From assembly GCA_024811115.1 (NCBI GenBank), contig JAKOGH010000798.1, forward strand, positions 62,001-126,000: 64,000 nucleotides of DNA, given 5' to 3'. The notes under the pieces are model-generated. The model ran no database searches. It was given only the letters and a program-made list of their open reading frames with translations, and was not told the origin of the DNA. Shown piece after piece: positions 11,972 to 24,286 of this stretch (position 1 is its first letter; every line of letters begins with the position of its first letter). This stretch comes from Terana coerulea. Its lineage: Eukaryota; Basidiomycota; Agaricomycetes; Polyporales; Phanerochaetaceae. The position numbers and the translations under genes are program-made.

Positions 11972-13501
11972 ATGGTTCTCTTGGTAAGCCGCATTCTGTC
12001 ACTCAGGGTGTACTGATTTACCGTCATCATTTAGCTATTTGACTGGTTTATCTCTCTTGCCGACGAGGTATGGTATCCTTCGAATGACTCGCGGGCATCT
12101 CACTCCGAGCTTAACCCTCCCTTTACAAGGTCAAACTAGTATGGCAGACGCGGTCATCCATCGCAAACGTGCTCTACCTGCTGAGTCGCTACCTCCCTTT
12201 CATCGACACGACCCTGAACGTTATCTGTGCGCGTTCCCGCGGCTCTGATGCCTATGTGACACTGACGACACTGCAGTTTACGTGAAGCCGCACATTACGA
12301 CCCACGTCAGCTCCACGTTCTCTTCGAAACATGTCTCACTCACGAGTCTCGAACCGTTATTTTTAGGAATGTTTACGAAACTACACGGTGTCGACATGTA
12401 CGTCGAGCCGAGCTACTTCAATGTGGCGTTAACGAAGCAGGGCGCTTTGCAGGGTCGACAGGCCTAGGCATGGGTATCTCGGAAGTGATCCTCATGTGGC
12501 GCACGTACATCATTTGGGACCAATCGAAGAGGATGCTCTATAGCTTTTGTGTGCTGTGGGTGGTCAGTCGCAGGCTTTTCAGAATTTATTCTTCTATTTA
12601 ATGCCCTTGCCAGCTCTGGATTGTTGGGAACGGGTACCTCGTCGTCGTATTTATCAAGTCTCTAAAGTGTGAGTCTCGGCAGCGTCGGCTTCCTCGACTT
12701 GAACTAATCCTGGGCAGTCGCCCCGCAGGACTTGCCAATAATACCAGGCTGCAATCTCGTTAACGGAGACGTAGTCATTTTCGTCAGCTATGCTTCTTTC
12801 CTGTGCATGGAGATCCGTGAGTGCCATCAGTGCTCCAGAGATTGTTCGTACTGACTTCCCCCTTCAAGTCTTGGTCATACTGACGCTTATTAAGGGTGTA
12901 CAGCACAGTGAGTATCAGCGCCCCGGAGGAACCCCTGGAGCGGTCTGACGGTCTCGCGTGTTTGTAGTGCGCTTGAGGAATAGCCCACTTATAACGACGC
13001 TGTATCGAGATGGTAAGTCAGAAGACGATGCACAAGCTGACACACTGACATACTTCTCGTGCAGGGATCTTCTTTTCATTTGTCTCGCCCGTAAGTTGTG
13101 CGAAATCATTTGATACTCGACGCTGACCTGCTTGCGGCAGTGCTCTCCCTAGGCAATGTCATTTTGCTCCTGACGGCTCCCGGTGCGTTCCGCCACACTT
13201 GCCCGATGAAGCACTGTACTTACCATTGCTTGTAGGTCGAATATCTCGATCTGCTGAACACGTAGGCCTCGTCTCTCCATCTCCACGATATCACCTATCT
13301 CACACCTGCGTCGGCAGGCTAACGCGAGTGCTCCATAGCCTACTCTGCTGCCGAGTAGTGCTGAACATTCGTGGGGTAACAACCCTCGCAAGACCACCAA
13401 GGGGGCACCATCGTCACGGACGTGGCTGCCTGCGTTCAGAGGGCTCAGGCTTGCGGGCAGGAGCTTTGGGTTCACGAAACCGACGACTGACGTCGAGCTG
13501 A
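11972..13501 (+). CDS. DUF6533 membrane protein 1, possibly damaged
   Basis: Multi-pass membrane protein with an N-terminal DUF6533 block. LFDWFISLADE, then after an intron (about 12069-12131) VKLVWQTRSSIANVLYL and LSRYLPFIDTTLNVI match the family pattern of an acidic DEV...W stretch followed by RY. Downstream are MGISEVILMWRTYIIW, LWIVGNGYLVVVFIKSL, CNLVNGDVVIFVSYASF, VILTLIKGVQ, RNSPLITTLYRDGIFFSF, SLGNVILLLTAP and LTRVLHSLLCCRVVLNIRG, all in family order. The N-terminus (ATG at 11972) and the exon around 12280-12470 are uncertain. The joins near 13141 and 13236 appear to be out of frame by one base, so the gene may be decaying or the sequence may carry errors. Function unknown; expanded in agaricomycetes. 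Confidence 0.68.
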
Positions 13502-13805
13502 CCACGTTCCCGGATCTCAGCGTTGCGACGTACCATCGAACGATTCCATAGTGGTCGCATCTACGTCAGAATGAAATGACAGCTCTTCGCCATCTCGACA
13601 TTCGCTGAAGATCTTCTCGGGAATTGCATGCGCTGTGGGTCCAGCTGGTATCAAAATCTACTGTGTGGATCTGGGAGGGTAAATGGACAGCGAAGCATGG
13701 GTGATGGGCGTCAAATGATTAAGACAGGTTGTTCAATTTCCGCTTCTACTTGTGATCAGTACACCAACAAAGGGTACTGCACAGAGTTTTCATGCCGTTA
13801 TATCA
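13502..13805. other. short gap between convergent genes
   Basis: Separates the 3' ends of DUF6533 protein 1 and the GS-like gene. No supported feature seen. Confidence 0.35.
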
Positions 13806-15401
13806 TCAGTAAAAGTTGACGAGTTTGTGGGCAGTTGCCGCTTCGTCATCAAGCGTGAGGAACTTTTCCAAAGTCTACGAGCAGCCGTCAGTCACATTCA
13901 TACGCGACAGGTTGAGCACGTACTTCGTTAACCTTCAGGTAGGTCTGAACCAGGTCCGCGCCGAGCACTTCCGCTACTCCAGAATCATTCTTGGCGTTCT
14001 GACGCGCCTCCTCCAAAGTCCGCGGCAAGCGTCCCGCATGCAGGACGCCATGCACCTTCCTCTGCTCCTCGCTCATCTCCGCCGCCGGCACCGCGCAGTC
14101 CGCCGACTCCAACAAGCGGCCGGCGATGACGGCCTCTGTGCCCACGCCGAGCAGGCCGGCGAGCACGAGGTACGGCGAGGCTGTGCCGTCGACGAAGCGG
14201 ACCTCGAAGTGGTGCTGGCCCTGCGCGCCGCAGAGGCGCACGGGGCGCCTCGCGCTGGTCCGTGCCCCAGGAGACGTAGGTGCCCCCGGACCAGACGCCG
14301 TCTCCGACACGGTCGTAGGACGAGGTCGTGGGGAGCGTGAAGGCGCAGAGGGCGGGCGCGTGCGCGAGGACGCCTTGCAGCCAGGAGGCGCTCCGCGTGC
14401 GTCATGGTGGGCGCGAGACGGTCGTCGGCGCGTGTGGGGATGCGTCTGGCTTGGACTTGTGCACGGAGATATGGGTGTGCGCACCGTTGCCGGCTGCAGG
14501 AAGAGGTCAACTGGGCACAGAAGCGCAAAGGACGAGCGACGAAGCGTACTGCTGTTCTTGAAGGGACGCGGGGCGAATGTCGCGCGGAGGCCGTACTTGC
14601 TTGCGACGTTGTAGATGGTCTCTCGAGTGGTCACTAGCGCATCGGCAGCTTCGAGCGGTGGCAGCGGCTCGGTGACTACTTCATACTAAGGAGGTGTTGT
14701 CAGTGGCACGGAACCCTAAAAAGCATGCCGCTCACCTGTCCCGGTGCAGCCTCTGCATGATACATCTGCGGCTCGACCCCAGCCTCTCCCAGCTTCACTG
14801 CAATTTCCTCCAAGACAGTCGCCTCCACCGACCCAGACGGGAGTTTGGAGGACACTGACCAGTCTGCGCTGTTCACCGGTACCAGAACTGGCGTTGTGGC
14901 GCTGAGGAGGATGAATTCGGATTCGAAGCCAACAAGGTAGGACACGCCTGCTTCGGCCTTCGCGCGCTTCTCGATGTTCTTGAGCATTGTGCGGGGGCAA
15001 TAGGGGACGGTGAGCCCGTGCTCTGGGTGTGGAAGCTTGTTTTGGAAGAAGCCCAGGATGCTGGCATGGCCGGGTGCGTAGGGGGATAGCCTGAAGCTGC
15101 TTGTATCGAGGACGTATTGATATTCGCCGGTGCCGGAAAAGCCAGGCGCAAGTGTCAGGCCGACGACCCCGAAAGACACCTTGGCGAGCGAGACACCGGG
15201 GCGGGAGGACTCGAGCAGCTTCCTGAAGTAGGGCCGGGGGACGACGCGGTAGCGGATGTTGTTTATCCAGTCTACCCAGGTGACGCGAATAAACTTGACA
15301 CCCTGGCTGTCTAGGAAGTCTTCTGTGAGCGGCGTCTTGTGCTCGTCGGATGAGCCGACGTTGGCGGGTGTGTAGAGGACGCCGTATGCATGTTCGCCCA
15401 T
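13806..15401 (-). CDS. Glutamine-synthetase-like enzyme (FluG C-terminal / type I GS fold)
   Basis: Glutamine-synthetase-family ligase without the amidohydrolase half of FluG. Such fungal proteins are thought to make gamma-glutamyl amides or act in nitrogen metabolism. The start at 15401 gives [16 protein letters not shown], then [16 protein letters not shown] (the GS beta-grasp entry), [12 protein letters not shown] (metal-binding E.E), [21 protein letters not shown], and across an intron [14 protein letters not shown] (ATP-binding glycine loop). [12 protein letters not shown] and [14 protein letters not shown] complete the core. The last intron gives the end [22 protein letters not shown], stop at 13806-13808. 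Three 1-base frame changes occur: near 14436-14439, 14387-14393 and 14242-14245, the first and third in runs of four G. The first two cancel each other. Whether the locus is functional depends on resequencing. Confidence 0.85.
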
Positions 15402-16689
15402 ATTGCTGGTGGTATGTGATTGGCTGTGGTGAAAGAATCGAGATGGGGTTCAAATAGTATACTGCAGGACTGGCTACGGCGTTTCGATGACCGTCCTTAG
15501 AACCCTAAATGCCCAGTGATAGGTGCATGATAAGTGTTGCATGCGCTGCGCAGTTGATGCTTCCTTCACGTAAGCTGTTTCTTGGACTGTAACAGTGGTA
15601 ATTGGATCAGTATAATACAAGGCAGTAGAAAGACTCAGAGGGGAATACCTCACACGTCGGGGTCAGCCTCCTTTAAGTAGCCAGCCTAGTGCCTCAGCTC
15701 GCCCGTTTAATCGGGCCAATGAATGGTCTCTTACCCTTGCTCACACTGATAAGTGGGGAGTCTGCGGTCGATGGTAACTTTCGGAAAAGAGAGTCAGCTA
15801 TCGTGATGTGGATGTCTTGCGAAAGCGTGGATGTTGTTCATGGTCGCGGAGGTCAACGTTGAGCTCAGTCCTGGAGCAGTTCGGTTCGTGGTCACTCATG
15901 CCGACCAGAGGTGTGATCGGCAATCATCCCGCTGAGAGCTCGAACCGATCTGGCCTTCTGCCAATCCGTCAAGCTTCTGCTTCTTCCATCATCTTCTACC
16001 GAACTTGAAGCTTGAAGCTTGAAGTTGAAGTCGTCTGCCAAGGAATGTGAAGCTTGAAACAGAAAAGACACGCTATCATTCGTACCACGTTGACAGGGAG
16101 GATTGAGGACATTGCGCGGATACTTGTGCCCGTCAGACATGTGTAATAATGATTGATTACTTTCCTTGAAACGACTGGTGCTGATAAGTCGTTCAGGTTA
16201 CAATAAGATCACACTGTTTACTGGGAAACATTTTAAATACACCAGTCACTACGATGACCAGACCTCTCCGACCCCTCGTGACCAGCCGGAGTTTGCACTG
16301 ACTCTCAACTAACCTCGCCCAGTCCCGAGCGACGAGTCCAAGCCGCAATCAGAGCTTTATAGCTCCTCCAGGGTCGAGGTGGCAGCCTGCATCACGACCG
16401 TCAACCCGCACTCCCACAGCCCTCGACGGCTAGCCGAGGATCAGAAACCTCGCCAGCAGCTGGTGCGCGTGCGGCTTCGTGCGGACGGTGCTCGCGCGGT
16501 GTTCCCCGCGCCGTCTGCTTCTGCAGCACCCAGGTACACCGCTAACCGGCTTGGGCGAGCTTCTGCGTGGTAAACGCCGACGCGGCCGCTCGTCTGTGCT
16601 ATATGAGCGCACCGCAGCGGATTTTGGCATGGGTTCTGCGGAGTTGGCCTGCGTCGCACCACACCCGCGCCCGAGCGAGCGACGCTGGC
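15402..16689. other. divergent upstream region of GS-like and DUF6533-2 genes
   Basis: Shared 1.3 kb upstream region between two divergent genes. Frames present are short and overlapping with no domain. It contains the short cttgaag tandem repeat. Confidence 0.4.
16004..16030. repeat. short tandem repeat, (cttgaag)x3 plus partial unit
   Basis: Three exact 7-base units cttgaag at 16004-16024, followed by ttgaag. Too short to be more than a microsatellite in the GS/DUF6533 upstream region. Confidence 0.8.
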
Positions 16690-18377
16690 ATGTCGCTGGA
16701 CTACGATGCTTTTTACCATGCGCAGATGGAGCGCTACGCGTACCGTGCGTCCTACTTTAACATTTTATGATATGCGACATAGGGCTGACTCACACGACAA
16801 CAGTAACGGTCGTCGTGTTCCTCGGTTACGAATACTGTAAGTCTCATTTTGTGTCCCAGTTTGTGCATGGATGTGCTAATATATGTGACAGTGCTTCAAA
16901 TCGATAACGAGGTCGAGTTATTTTGGGTATGCGGAGTCGACAGAAAGCTCGTTGACAGCATCAGCTCATGCACTTTGGGTGGTGGAACAGCGGAAGCGGT
17001 GGTCATTTGGGAAGTGCCTCTTTTTGTGGAGTCGCTACTACAGCTTAGCATTCAATACGTGAGTGCCATCAGCTGGCTTGACGCGAAACTCGCTGAGGAT
17101 AGGCATGCCACGAACTCAGGGTTAACGCAATAAGTCCGTCTGCACTGCCTCTGTCCCTTGCACTCCTCGCTAACAATACAACTAGTGTTTATGAACGTTC
17201 ATCCTTCTTTCGATGTAAGTACATCTTTCCTAGTAGTATGGCACGTACTCACTCTATCAACGCAGTTGTGAGTCTCCACACGTGCAGACGGCTCAGCACT
17301 TTTATCAATAGACTCATCACGTATGAACGCAGCTGTCAGTGTACTCTCCCTCTTAGTCCGGTTGGCGGCTACTGACGGCTGTGTCCCTGCAGGTACGAGA
17401 TTTTTCCATTGGCAGAACACCGGTGCCGCCCTGCAGGTCATCACAACCCATGGTAGGTGGCGCTCCAGCTGGTCACCTAAGCGCCACTAACGCGGCCGTT
17501 CGCAGTGATTCTCGAACTGCGCATCTACGCGATGTATGGCAGCACGAAAGCCATGTTCGTTGTGTGCGCGTGCCTAACGGCCCTGGAGGTCACGGCGTAC
17601 GCAGTCATCTTCGGGTATCCCAAGGAGGGTCTGGTGTGTAAGTCCGGTTAAGTACACTGGCGAAGAGCGTCTGGTAACAGTTCGGGGCGGTTCTGTAGCG
17701 ACCAACACACCTTCACCCGGGCTCTTTATCTGCGCCGACGCCGACCCGCGAGACAGCCATTGGATCACGTGGTTCTGGCTTACAATTATCACCATAGAAA
17801 GTATCCTACTCAGCTTGAGCGTGTACAAGGGATGGACGACTTACCGGTCCGGCCTTGGCGGTGGCCTCATGGCTACCCTCACTCGCGATTCCGTTCTTTA
17901 TTTCATCGTGTGCGTGTTTATTTTATTGCTGTCGCCCGAGCGGACTAACCTCCAGAGTTCAGTATCTTCTTTGTCTATGTTGGAAATATGTCCTTGTGGT
18001 TTGTTAACATCGTACGTCCCTTGTCATTTCTCCCCGTCTGTACCATACTCAGGGCGTGCCTGCGGTAGATCACGCTCGACGAATTCGGCACGGGCTTCTC
18101 CTTTTGCGTGTCCGCGGCGCTCGCGAACCGGCTGCTCATCTCCGTGCGCCAAAAGTACTACGCCATCCACGGCGAGCACACCGAGTGGGACACCTTCTCG
18201 TCCATGCACTTCGAGACGGGCACCCAGGGTGTACCGCGGCCGGACGCGACAGTGGACGTCGGCACGTCCACGTTCGGCGCCGTCACGACGCGACGCAGCC
18301 GCTGGGACGAGTACACCGCGCGCACCGACATCCAGGAGTACGAACTGGACAACTTCTCGGAGGCCCGTGGGTTCTAG
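16690..18377 (+). CDS. DUF6533 membrane protein 2
   Basis: Multi-pass membrane protein of unknown function. The start at 16690 gives MSLDYDAFYHAQMERYAY, then short exons VTVVVFLGYEY and LQIDNEVELFW. A 63-base intron then joins to RKRWSFGKCLFLWSRYY, completing the DUF6533 block (EVE.FW..kw..gk.LfL.sRY). Further exons give RFFHWQNTGAALQVITTH, VILELRIYAMYGSTKAMF, ALEVTAYAVIFGYPKEG, SHWITWFWLTIITIESIL, FVYVGNMSLWFVNI and a hydrophilic tail LANRLLISVRQKYYAIHG.....ELDNFSEARGF. Introns are numerous and short. Core joins keep frame, but the exon near 17190-17330 is uncertain. The tail carries Thr/Arg-rich sequence. It is divergent in sequence from DUF6533 protein 1, so not a recent tandem copy. Confidence 0.8.
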
Positions 18378-19806
18378 ATGCCGACATGCTCTGTATCTTC
18401 TATTTAGGTACGTCTCGACGATCGTTGTCACTTGTGTGTCTGCGGGATGTTGACGGCGTCGTTGCAGAATGCGCCTGCGCTTGCTGTCGTGCTCTTCCGT
18501 GTATATGTTGTCGCTGTCTCGGCCGTCTCTGCGCCCATAGAGAAAACGAGGGCTGTTGAGGCCAAAGTAGTCTACACTCCTTTTTATTCATGCCAACCTG
18601 GTCTTGCCCCATTCTCAGCTGTGAGCGCAGCCGAAGATGCTCAAGCTTCGAGTCGCACCTCCCTGCTCGACATCGTCAAGAACATCGGACTCACTCCAGC
18701 GCAATGCGCCAAATACCGCCGGTTGCCTGGCTAGGCGAGCTCGTTGATATCGAAATTTGCACGAAGTCCTCGAGGCCTCCCGGTCCTTGGGCGCACTCCT
18801 CGCAACGAGCCCAGGCCGTCAACTTTTGTGCTCAAGGTGCGTGCTGTTTCTTCTTCTTCCTGGGCCTTATCTGTGTGTCTGATCTGACCGTTCGTTTATT
18901 CTAGACGCTCCTGGCCCAATGGATGACATTCAAGCATGTCAACTTCTGGTCAACAACTTTAGCTGGGCCAGCTGACTGATTCCAGACGCCTTTGCGTCAA
19001 CACTCCACCAACTTCCGTCAAGATATAAAACCTTCAAGGGTGTGACGAGCCGCCAGCCAAATACAGAACTTGTCGAATTCCCCTGCTGCTCGAAAAGTTG
19101 GAGTCGTCGTCGATGTCCAACGAGTGGCTTCAACAACCAACCCGGCTTCAATCAATCATATTAAACTTTACAATGGCATCAGCACACCAGAAGGCCGGCC
19201 CTGATGCACATCACCTGGGAATTTTGTTCAACTTCTGAGCGCCTGGAGACGAGCACGCGGCGTGTTAGTCGGACTTCTCGTCATGCCACGCTCTCGACAT
19301 CTCTACGCTTTCCCCTTTCAAGCCGAAACCCGAAATTCAGCACATATCCTAAAGCCTAGCGGTACAGAACTGAAGATTCAGGTGCTGTCGTGCGGTCTTG
19401 AAGATCTAGAGTCTGAAGAGACGAGCGACATCGCTAGCGGCTCTCGTATGTACACTCTATCCGCCGCCGCCGCGGATCCCCTTCCCGCTACGCCATCAGA
19501 ACTTCGCAAGGCCCTTCCATTCGGACGTCTGCCGCGCATTCAGCCACATCCCCCGTATCGGCCTGCGACCGTGGCACGTCTCGTTTCCGCCCGCACGAGG
19601 CAGGGACCCGGTGCGCCAAGCGCGGCCGACGGGGGCCAGCGCGCCGGGGCATGACTTATGTAGGCCGTGATGCTTTCGCAGGATAGCGCGCCCCTGCACT
19701 TCGCCGCTGCCCTTCTGCCGCCGCGCACGGACGCCTCAAGGCAGCTCAAGGTTTTCCGGATAGTCCCTGTCTGTTCATCGCACTGTCGCACTGTGCGCGT
19801 CCTGGG
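18378..19806. other. intergenic, no supported gene
   Basis: Downstream of DUF6533 protein 2 and upstream of the permease. Several 60-147 codon frames overlap on both strands without motifs. The permease promoter is presumably here. Confidence 0.4.
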
Positions 19807-21998
19807 ATGTCGACGTTCAGCGACGAGGCGCGGCTCGCCCGCCTGGGCTACAAGCAGGAGTTCAAGCGACACTTCACGCCCCTGGAGGTGTTTGGGATCT
19901 CCTTCAGCATCATCGGTATCTTCCCGTCCATCGCGTACGTCCGGGTTTGCGTGATTCTTTGGTCCCTTGCCTGATCCCTGCACGCCGATAGATCAGTACT
20001 CGTCTACGCGCTCCCGAATGGCGGCCCAGTCGCGATGGTGTGGGGCGTAAGTACATGTCGGTTCCCAAGTGTCGCACACTGGAGGTTAACGGTTCTATGT
20101 GGCGCAGTGGGGGTCTGCTCGGTTTTCCTGATGTTCATCACTATGGCTCTGGCTGAGCTCGGGTCCGCTGCACCGACGTCTGGAGGGCTGTACTACTGGT
20201 CGCACAAGTACGCGCCACCAAAGTGGAAGAACCTCTTGGCATGGATTTGTGCATGTAAGTTGTCTCTTGGCTGCAGGTCTAGTTTCAGACTCATGGTGCA
20301 CTGTGTAGACTCAAACACGATGGGGAACATCGCAAGCGTCGCCTCTACTGACTGGGGATGCGCCGTGCAGCTCCTCGCGGCAGTGAGCATTGGCTCAAAC
20401 ATGACATACGTGCCCACGACTGGACATATCTAGTATGTTGCTGTACAAACAAACTCTAGAGCTGAACTCACCTCTGGATAGCGGTGTCTACGCTGCACTG
20501 CTACTTTGTCATGCATTTGTGTCCTCCTTAGCCACGAAGGTTATCGCCCGACTGCAGAAACTGTTCATCGCTTTGAACGTCCTGTACGTCCTGTCAAACC
20601 CGCCAATTATTCTCCGTTCTTTTACCAATCCTTTATTTACAGGTTATGCTTAGCTATCATTATTGCGGTACCCGCATCGACACCCTCCGAGTTCAAAAAC
20701 CCCGCCAGCTATGCATTTGGTGGCTTTGAGAACCGTATGAATATTCAACACCTTTGCTTGTATGCTGTTGCTTACCGTGATGCAGTGTACGGCTGGCCAA
20801 ACGGCTTTGCCTTCGTCCTCAGCTTCCTCGCTCCGCTGTGGACAATCGGGGCCTTCGACTCCTCTGTTCACATCAGCGAGGGAGGCGACCAACGCGAGCG
20901 TTGCGGTCCCATGGGCTATGATGGGCGCATGTGGGATTGCTGGGATTCTTGGCTGGGGTATGTCCTTGTTCGTCTTATAATGGGTATGAACGCCATCTCA
21001 CGGGTTGTGATTAGCGATTAACGTTGCGTTGGCCTTCTGCATGGGCAACGACGTGGAGGGTATCTTGGCAAATCCTATCGGACAGCCTATGGCTACGGTG
21101 AGAGCCGTGTCTTACCTGCCAGCCGCGCATGGGGTGTTGACAACAAACACCGTTCGCAGATCTTCTTCAACAGCTTTGGACAAAAGGGCACACTAGCAGT
21201 ATGGTCTATCGTCGTTTTCACGCAGTGAGTAGCATCTTCGTCTTTGACAACTTCAGCCAGTTGATTAACGCGGACCTAGATTCTTGATGGGTGCCGATAT
21301 GGTCAGTCCCGCTGCACCCCACTAGGATCGCCGACGCATGCATCTGACCCTTCTGCAGGCGACGGCGTGCTCGCGCCAGATCTTCGCCTTCGCGCGCGAC
21401 GGCGGCCTCCCGGGCTCGCGCTACCTCTACCGCATCCACCCGCGCACGCACACGCCCGTGTACTGCGTGTGGGCCGCGTGCGCCGTCTCGCTGCTGCTCG
21501 GCCTGCTCGCGTTCGCGGGGCCCGTCGCGATCGGCGCGATCTTCACGCTCGTCGTCACCGGCCAGTACGTCGCGTACAGCATCCCGATCGCGTGCCGCTT
21601 CTGGGGCGGCGCGGAGTGGGTGCCCGGCCCGTTCACCCTCGGCCGCTTCGTACGCATTTCCTTTCATGTGCGTCGGCTCGCGCGTGTGGCTGACGGTGTG
21701 CGTGCAGGGCTTCCCCGTCGCGGTGGTCGCGCTGCTGTGGATGGCGTTCTCGGTGATCATCCTCATGTTCCCGACGACGCCCGCGCCGACGGGCCCGACG
21801 ATGAACTACACCGTCGTCGTCCTCGGCGGGTGGCTCCTCCTCTGCGTCGCGTACTTCTACGTCCCGAAGTACGGCGGCAAGCACTGGTTCACGGGCCCCG
21901 TCGCGAACGTCGGCGTGCCGGATGCGGGCAGCAGCGAGAGCGTGGGCGGCTCGGTGCCGGAGAAGGACGGCAAGTACGAGAAGTACGAGCAGGATTGA
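19807..21998 (+). CDS. Amino-acid/GABA-type permease (APC superfamily)
   Basis: Plasma-membrane amino-acid transporter with about 12 helices. The start at 19807 gives MSTFSDEARLARLGYKQEF and FTPLEVFGISFSIIGIFPS, the classic first helix. ALAELGSAAPTSGGLYYW and SHKYAPPKWKNLLAW follow, the conserved APC loop ahead of helix 3. Later exons give VYGWPNGFAFVLSFLAPLW, ATNASVAVPWAMMGACGI, FCMGNDVEGILANPIGQP, ATACSRQIFAFARDGGLPG, HPRTHTPVYCVWAACAV and NYTVVVLGGWLLLCVAYF. The acid-rich end is KDGKYEKYEQD. It most resembles fungal GABA/choline-type permeases (Uga4/Hnm1 group). One extra G at 20880-20882 breaks the frame between HISE and EATNAS; elsewhere the joins are clean. The GS-like gene lies 4.4 kb away on the other strand, so a shared nitrogen-use role is possible but unproven. 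Confidence 0.9.
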
Positions 21999-22430
21999 GC
22001 GGGGGTGGTCTTGTAATCTCTTGTTGGAATTAGACGTACGTCGCTACGACCACTACGATTTTGTCACGTTACAATGTATAACACGGTCTTCATCTGGGTT
22101 TCTTGAGCAATGAAGGAATGTACATATGTCAATCAATGAGAATGGCGTTGAGTACAACGGTCAGTGTGTTTATTGACGGGTCACGGAGTGATCACAAAGT
22201 TGGACTGAGTGTGGGAACTTATCAATGTATCGCGATGTCATTGATCACATTTCTTCTACTTAGCTTCTACCACGATGGACCTACATCTTCAAACAAACGC
22301 GTAGGATAAGTATACGAATTCCCGTACATAGTGAGTCGGTGTCGATGAACCATGCGTTCTATTGATGATCATTTTACCTTATACAGGTTGGCTCAGTACA
22401 CCATCGTCATAGCCATTTCCAGTGCTCGGA
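21999..22430. other. intergenic
   Basis: Permease 3' region and WRAP53-like promoter. No gene or repeat seen. Confidence 0.4.
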
Positions 22431-24286
22431 ATGGAGGATGATTCCAACTACCAGCCTGCGCCTGAAGCGGCAGCAGCAGCGTGGATGCCCCCAGTGTACG
22501 ACGTCTCCAGGATACCCCGACTGCAGCACACGTCCTCTCTCATTCCCGGGAGGACAGAGCAGAACTTCGCCCGCTGGGCACGGTGGTGTCCCGACGGCTC
22601 CGTCGCACTCGCACAGTGCGAAGACGCAACCTTCCAGTACCTCTCCCTGTTCATTCTCCCTCCTTTCTCCTTCCAGCATCTTTGCTGATTAAACCCGCGG
22701 CAGGCCAGAAGATATTGTGGGAAGTGCGGCAGCGCGGGCGATGACGGCGCGCGTCCTCCCGCAGCCCGCGCCGATCCTCGACTATGCGTGGTACCCGTAC
22801 GCGACGGCGCGCGATCCCGCGGCGTTCTGTTTCGTTGCGTCGGTGCGCGAGGGGCCCGTGAAGCTGCTGGACGCCGCGGACGGCCGGGTGAGCGCGACAC
22901 GCCGCTCTTGCCCTACTGAATCAGCATGCTCATGGATTCCCGACAGCTAAGGGCGTCGTACAAAATCGTGGACCACCGCGAGCGGCACGTCGCGCCGCAC
23001 AGCCTGGCGTTCAACGGCACGGCAACCAAGTAAGGATCTCGATTATTTACACATGGCGGCGCGCAGGCGCACTGAGCGCACGCGAACTGCTAGGCTGTAC
23101 TGTGGCTTCGAAGACGCCATTGAGGTGTTCGACTTTGCGGCCCCGGGCGCGGGCACGCGCCTCAAGACCACGCCGAGCAAGAAGAGCCGGGACGGGCTCA
23201 AAGGTGCGCCCGCGCCGTTCGCCTTTCCCTCCTTTCCGCTCACTCCACACCACCTGGTCGCCCAAAACGGTCGACTGAACAGGCATCGTCTCTGCACTCG
23301 CGTTCTCGCCCGACGCGGCCTCGGGCGTGTACGCCGCGGGGACGCTGTCGCCCTCCGCGCCGTCCGCGTCGAACATCGCGCTCTTCAGCGAGGCGGGCGG
23401 CGAGGTGCCTGTGATGTTCGTCGGCGACGAGAGGGCCGACCGGAGTGCGTTTGGCGTGCGCGCCAGCGTTAGCCAGGTGAGTTGGATGAATAGATGAGCT
23501 CAGGTCCGGTCCGAAGCTGATTATGTCTCTGAGTTGTAGATGAAGTTCAACCCGTACAAGCCGTACATGCTGTATGCCTCCTTCCGACGGCGGCCGGAGG
23601 TGTACAGCTGGGACTTGCGCGGCGACGTCGGCCGGCCGGTGCAAATCTTCTCTCCGGGCGACAGGCTGGGAGACGACAAAGCAGCTGGGCCGCTGACAAA
23701 CCAGAGACTACGGTTCGACGTCGATATTTCTGGGAACTGGTTGGGCGTCGGGGACCACGTGCGTTGTGTTCTCCGCCTAATGAAAAGCTGGGCGCACATA
23801 ACGACGTTTTACAGTCGGGCGATATATCGCTATATGATTTGAACGTCTACGAGGACCAGGAGGTCCCAACAACCGATGGCGAACGACGCACGGTCGTTTC
23901 CGCCCCTGCCCTGCAGTACCACGCTCACAATGGTGCGTCCTGCGCTCTCTCAAATGTCCGTGAGCCTGATCCTCCGTATCATCGAACTCAAAATGATATA
24001 GATGCAGTCGGCTCAGTGGCCTTCCACCCCCTCCAGCCGCTCCTCCTCTCCGTTTCTGGCTCGCGGCACTTTGTAGGAAGGCGCAGACTCGGGGTCCGGG
24101 TCGTCGACTTCCGAAAGTGAAGATGAAGACTCTGGCGAGGGCGATGATGGTATTGGGGATGAGGGTGAGGATAAGGGGGAACAGAAGAGAGTCTTCGTGT
24201 GTAAACCAAGACATAGGCGGGCACCTTTAACAAAGGACGCGTCTACCAGGGTATGGGATTTGGGGGCGGTAGTTGACTCACAGTAG
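22431..24286 (+). CDS. WRAP53/TCAB1-like WD40 protein
   Basis: WD40 propeller of the WRAP53/TCAB1 family (yeast Swt21 is related), which in animals binds small Cajal-body RNAs and telomerase RNA. The ATG at 22431 gives MEDDSNYQPAPEA, then the family entry EQNFARWARWCPDGSVALA. Blocks APILDYAWYPYATARDPAA, VDHRERHVAPHSLAFN, KLYCGFEDAIEVFD, GIVSALAFSPD, MKFNPYKPYMLYASFRRR and PEVYSWDLRGDVG follow the human domain order. SGDISLYDLNVYEDQ, VGSVAFHPLQPLLLSVSGSR and, near the end, ASTRVWDLGAV complete the repeats. The first intron starts with a weak gttcat site. An extra A at 24078-24079 shifts the frame before an acidic Ser-rich stretch. Stop at 24284-24286. It converges on the MsrA gene. The link to telomerase RNA in this fungus is inference from the family. 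Confidence 0.8.

Noticed and set aside
14126..14614. Long plus-strand frames over the GS-like gene
   Set aside because: Shadows of the GC-rich coding strand of the glutamine-synthetase-like gene.
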